A DNA stretch of 64,000 nt, taken from the NCBI GenBank assembly GCA_905235285.1, contig CAJOLI010000001.1, positions 58,265-122,264 on the forward strand. Direction: 5' to 3'. The position numbers and the translations under genes are program-made. Below are positions 62,501 to 64,000 of the stretch, piece by piece; the first letter of the stretch is position 1, and each line of letters opens with the position of its first letter. The notes under the pieces were generated by a model. That model made no database searches, was not told the origin of the DNA, and was given only the letters and a program-made list of their open reading frames with translations. Source of the stretch: an uncultured Bacteroidaceae bacterium (GTDB taxonomy: Bacteria; Bacteroidota; Bacteroidia; Bacteroidales; Bacteroidaceae).

Positions 62501-63891
62501 TTTACGACAAGTTCCACGGCACCGACAACCGCAAGCACTACGGTACGCTAAACGGCGAAGTACGCTACAAGCACTTCAAGAACCTGAGCTACGAATTCAA
62601 CATCTCGGCCAACGAGATGCTGGGCTACGATTTCCACGACTTCGGCGACCAGACGTTCTACGGGACCGTCTTTGCCGACGGCGACGTCCGCCTGGCCGGA
62701 CAACCAGGGCAAGTCAACATTGACATTCGCTGCCGTCCACGAACAGGCACCGTATTCACTTACAACGCCTCATCGCCAGAGGCCACTACAGAGAACCATT
62801 TCATCCGCTTCATAGACTCACGACAGTTACCCACGGGCTCCGCCCTGCCAACCGACTCCACTGACGTAGGGCCCGCAATCCTGCCACAGCCCACGACCGG
62901 CAACGAAAAGGAGGAAAGGAGCGACATGCACATCAATTTCGACCTCGACATAACGCCAGAAGCTCAGATGCGACTGCTCATGGACCCGCGTTCTGAGGAC
63001 TACATCACCCTCTTCGGCGACGGGCACATACGCGCGAATTTCTTTAATAAAGGAGAATTCCAGATGTATGGCACCTACCGCGTCGACCATGGCACCTACC
63101 GCCTCTCGCTACAAGACGTCATACGCAAGGATTTCCAGTTCAAGCCAGGCAGCACCATCACCTTCGGCGGCAACCCCATGAAGGGCGACCTCAACCTGCA
63201 GGCCGTCTACACAGTGCCTTCCGTGTCGCTCAACGACCTCACCGTGGGCAGCAACTTCTCGGCCTCCAGCGTGCGCGTCAATTGCCTCATGAACATCGGA
63301 GGCCAAGCCGAGCACCCGCAGGTGTCGTTCGACTTCGACATCCCCAACGTCAACGAGGACGAGAAGCAAATGGTACGCGCCCTCATCTCCACCGAGGAGG
63401 AGCGCAACCTGCAGGTCATCTACCTTCTCGGCATCGGGCGGTTCTACACCTACGGCCTCGCCGCCGACCAGAGTCAGACCAACGCCGCCGTGCAGAGCCT
63501 GCTCTCCTCCACCCTCTCCGGACAGCTCAACAACTTCCTCACCAACGCCATCGGCAACGGAAACTGGAACTTCGGCACCAACTTCTCCACAGGCAACCAG
63601 GGATGGACGAACGTCGATGTCGAAGGCTCGCTCAGCGGCCGCCTGCTCAACAACCGCCTGCTCATCAACGGTACCTTCGGCTATCGCGACACGCCAATAG
63701 CCAACACAAACTTCATTGGCGACTTCGATGTGCAGTGGCTGCTCACCTCCTCTGGCAACCTCAGCCTGAAAGCCTACAGCGAGACCAACGACCGCTATTT
63801 CACCAAGACGGCACTCACCACACAGGGCATTGGCATACAGGTGAAGAAAGACTGGAACAACCTTGGTGAACTGTTCCGACGGAGGAAGTAA
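59572..63891 (+). CDS. TamB-like translocation/assembly module (DUF490); true start possibly ~59524
   Basis: 1439 aa; N-terminal TM, VLDDVLL, C-terminal GIGRFYTYG...LSSTLSGQLNNFLTNAIGNGNWNFGTNFSTGNQGWTNVDVEGSLSGRLLNNRLLINGTFGYRD. Confidence 0.88.
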   Translation: MLYLGIIVFTATPACQRWTAKKAAAVLSEQLKTDVSIGRARLGLFSRLVLDDVLLLDQGGDTLLAATRLSAKMNVMELTRGRIRIDNVQLFGYDVRLRRDSPDEPYNFQFIIDRFASQDTTSTPLDLAISSIVVRRGRLSHDLTYAPLEDRFSAAHLHIDDLHVKASIDSLTNEIIRLYINELGFTESRSGLTLENLAGRADLLKDEVTIHFSSLQLPGTSMSIKANARKAHDAAWTDIDALRADVQVGGHITPSDLSALVPQASAIDKVVNLSAVAHLEESSVVVHKLTADAEGLALMAVGEGHLNTADSTTAIPLDRLSLDVRQLSLSHDFYSPILAALSKSQPGGVLSDNLTTTLSHLGDISLEGHFDGNGRPSHASIDATVATSIGSLKAAGQIIDSDRFEMRATSSELRLSELLADASTLPVDDLTLEVDARGSVKSRSANGHLTAEHLNVKGTVLDNIDATFDLSRTAVKALLRLSDDQYAFGADVDLSSTRELALQLQSLDQLQGRVALSDVRVKTADHDFTLDQLAIAATNDDYGHHLIARGDFLDAYIDGNFSYQRLPATAQALLHAVLPSLIPKPATSTTDDSDQMTFSLNLWDAEPLREFAGIDLVLPQPGYIEGDIDGSKRQMRVQADLPHVTYGAEDLRAVSLLFRQAEDSITSFLTLQRMMEHGPLDLSVAAAAKDDKLQSTLTWDEHNLSVLSGQLATTTRFSSDDQGKFRFDIDFHPTQVIVSDTAWNVRPSSVSFADGVLDVDSFEVTQQGRHLRVNGRVSKQAADTLYADLRGIDLQYVLGLIDFHDVEFEGQATGKIKAHSLMTSIAVDADLRVDDFKLNEGLLGTAYINGGFGRKDDRAIDLDALVHEPTHGEISHITAIIKPGHEPGRGIDLSVNARRINTYFLNDFTDFIFTDLQGQASGYAHLYGPFKQLNVEGELELDTLSVTIDALGTRYHLHPGDSVHLHPGGIRFNDIHVYDKFHGTDNRKHYGTLNGEVRYKHFKNLSYEFNISANEMLGYDFHDFGDQTFYGTVFADGDVRLAGQPGQVNIDIRCRPRTGTVFTYNASSPEATTENHFIRFIDSRQLPTGSALPTDSTDVGPAILPQPTTGNEKEERSDMHINFDLDITPEAQMRLLMDPRSEDYITLFGDGHIRANFFNKGEFQMYGTYRVDHGTYRLSLQDVIRKDFQFKPGSTITFGGNPMKGDLNLQAVYTVPSVSLNDLTVGSNFSASSVRVNCLMNIGGQAEHPQVSFDFDIPNVNEDEKQMVRALISTEEERNLQVIYLLGIGRFYTYGLAADQSQTNAAVQSLLSSTLSGQLNNFLTNAIGNGNWNFGTNFSTGNQGWTNVDVEGSLSGRLLNNRLLINGTFGYRDTPIANTNFIGDFDVQWLLTSSGNLSLKAYSETNDRYFTKTALTTQGIGIQVKKDWNNLGELFRRRK

Positions 63892-64000
63892 GGTCCCCGC
63901 GTCGGATGCTCTCCAGCTTTCGTCTGATTATATATGACTTTTTACGAATCTGGATAAATAGCGTATCACAGCGGGTAAGCAGTCTTTATATTGCGCGCGC

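Overview
Bacteroidales-type chromosomal segment, inferred from TAnnTTTG promoters, a GT3 glycogen synthase, type III glutamine synthetase and Na+-NQR. Most of it is housekeeping or metabolic: C69 dipeptidase (5' truncated), fRMsr, NadE, rubrerythrin, glycogen phosphorylase and synthase, M16 and tricorn-like S41 proteases, Prs, ABC-F, DsbD, TrpB2, MltG, GlnN, Fbp (class III), PrmA, PepD, XylB/XylA, TrxB, GH2, HU/SPOR and FHA proteins, nqrABCDEF and TamB, plus tRNA-Thr(CGT) and tRNA-Ser(GCT). The least ordinary region is the nqr operon (52.4-59.4 kb). There, nqrC encodes an N-terminal rubredoxin-like zinc ribbon. A +1 frame change in mid-gene leads to the rest of the FMN domain and then a ~130-aa tail with 29 cysteines. 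A decayed four-helix-bundle (S23/IVS-like) ORF bounded by nested inverted repeats sits between nqrA and nqrB, and a similar ORF-less repeat pair sits between nqrD and nqrE. The second unusual region is a ~1.3 kb noncoding stretch (9.6-10.9 kb) holding a ~612-bp inverted-repeat structure, a 44-bp palindrome, a 22-bp dyad-bearing tandem array and TCTGTCACC motifs. All calls are by eye from sequence and the supplied translations; no database search was run.
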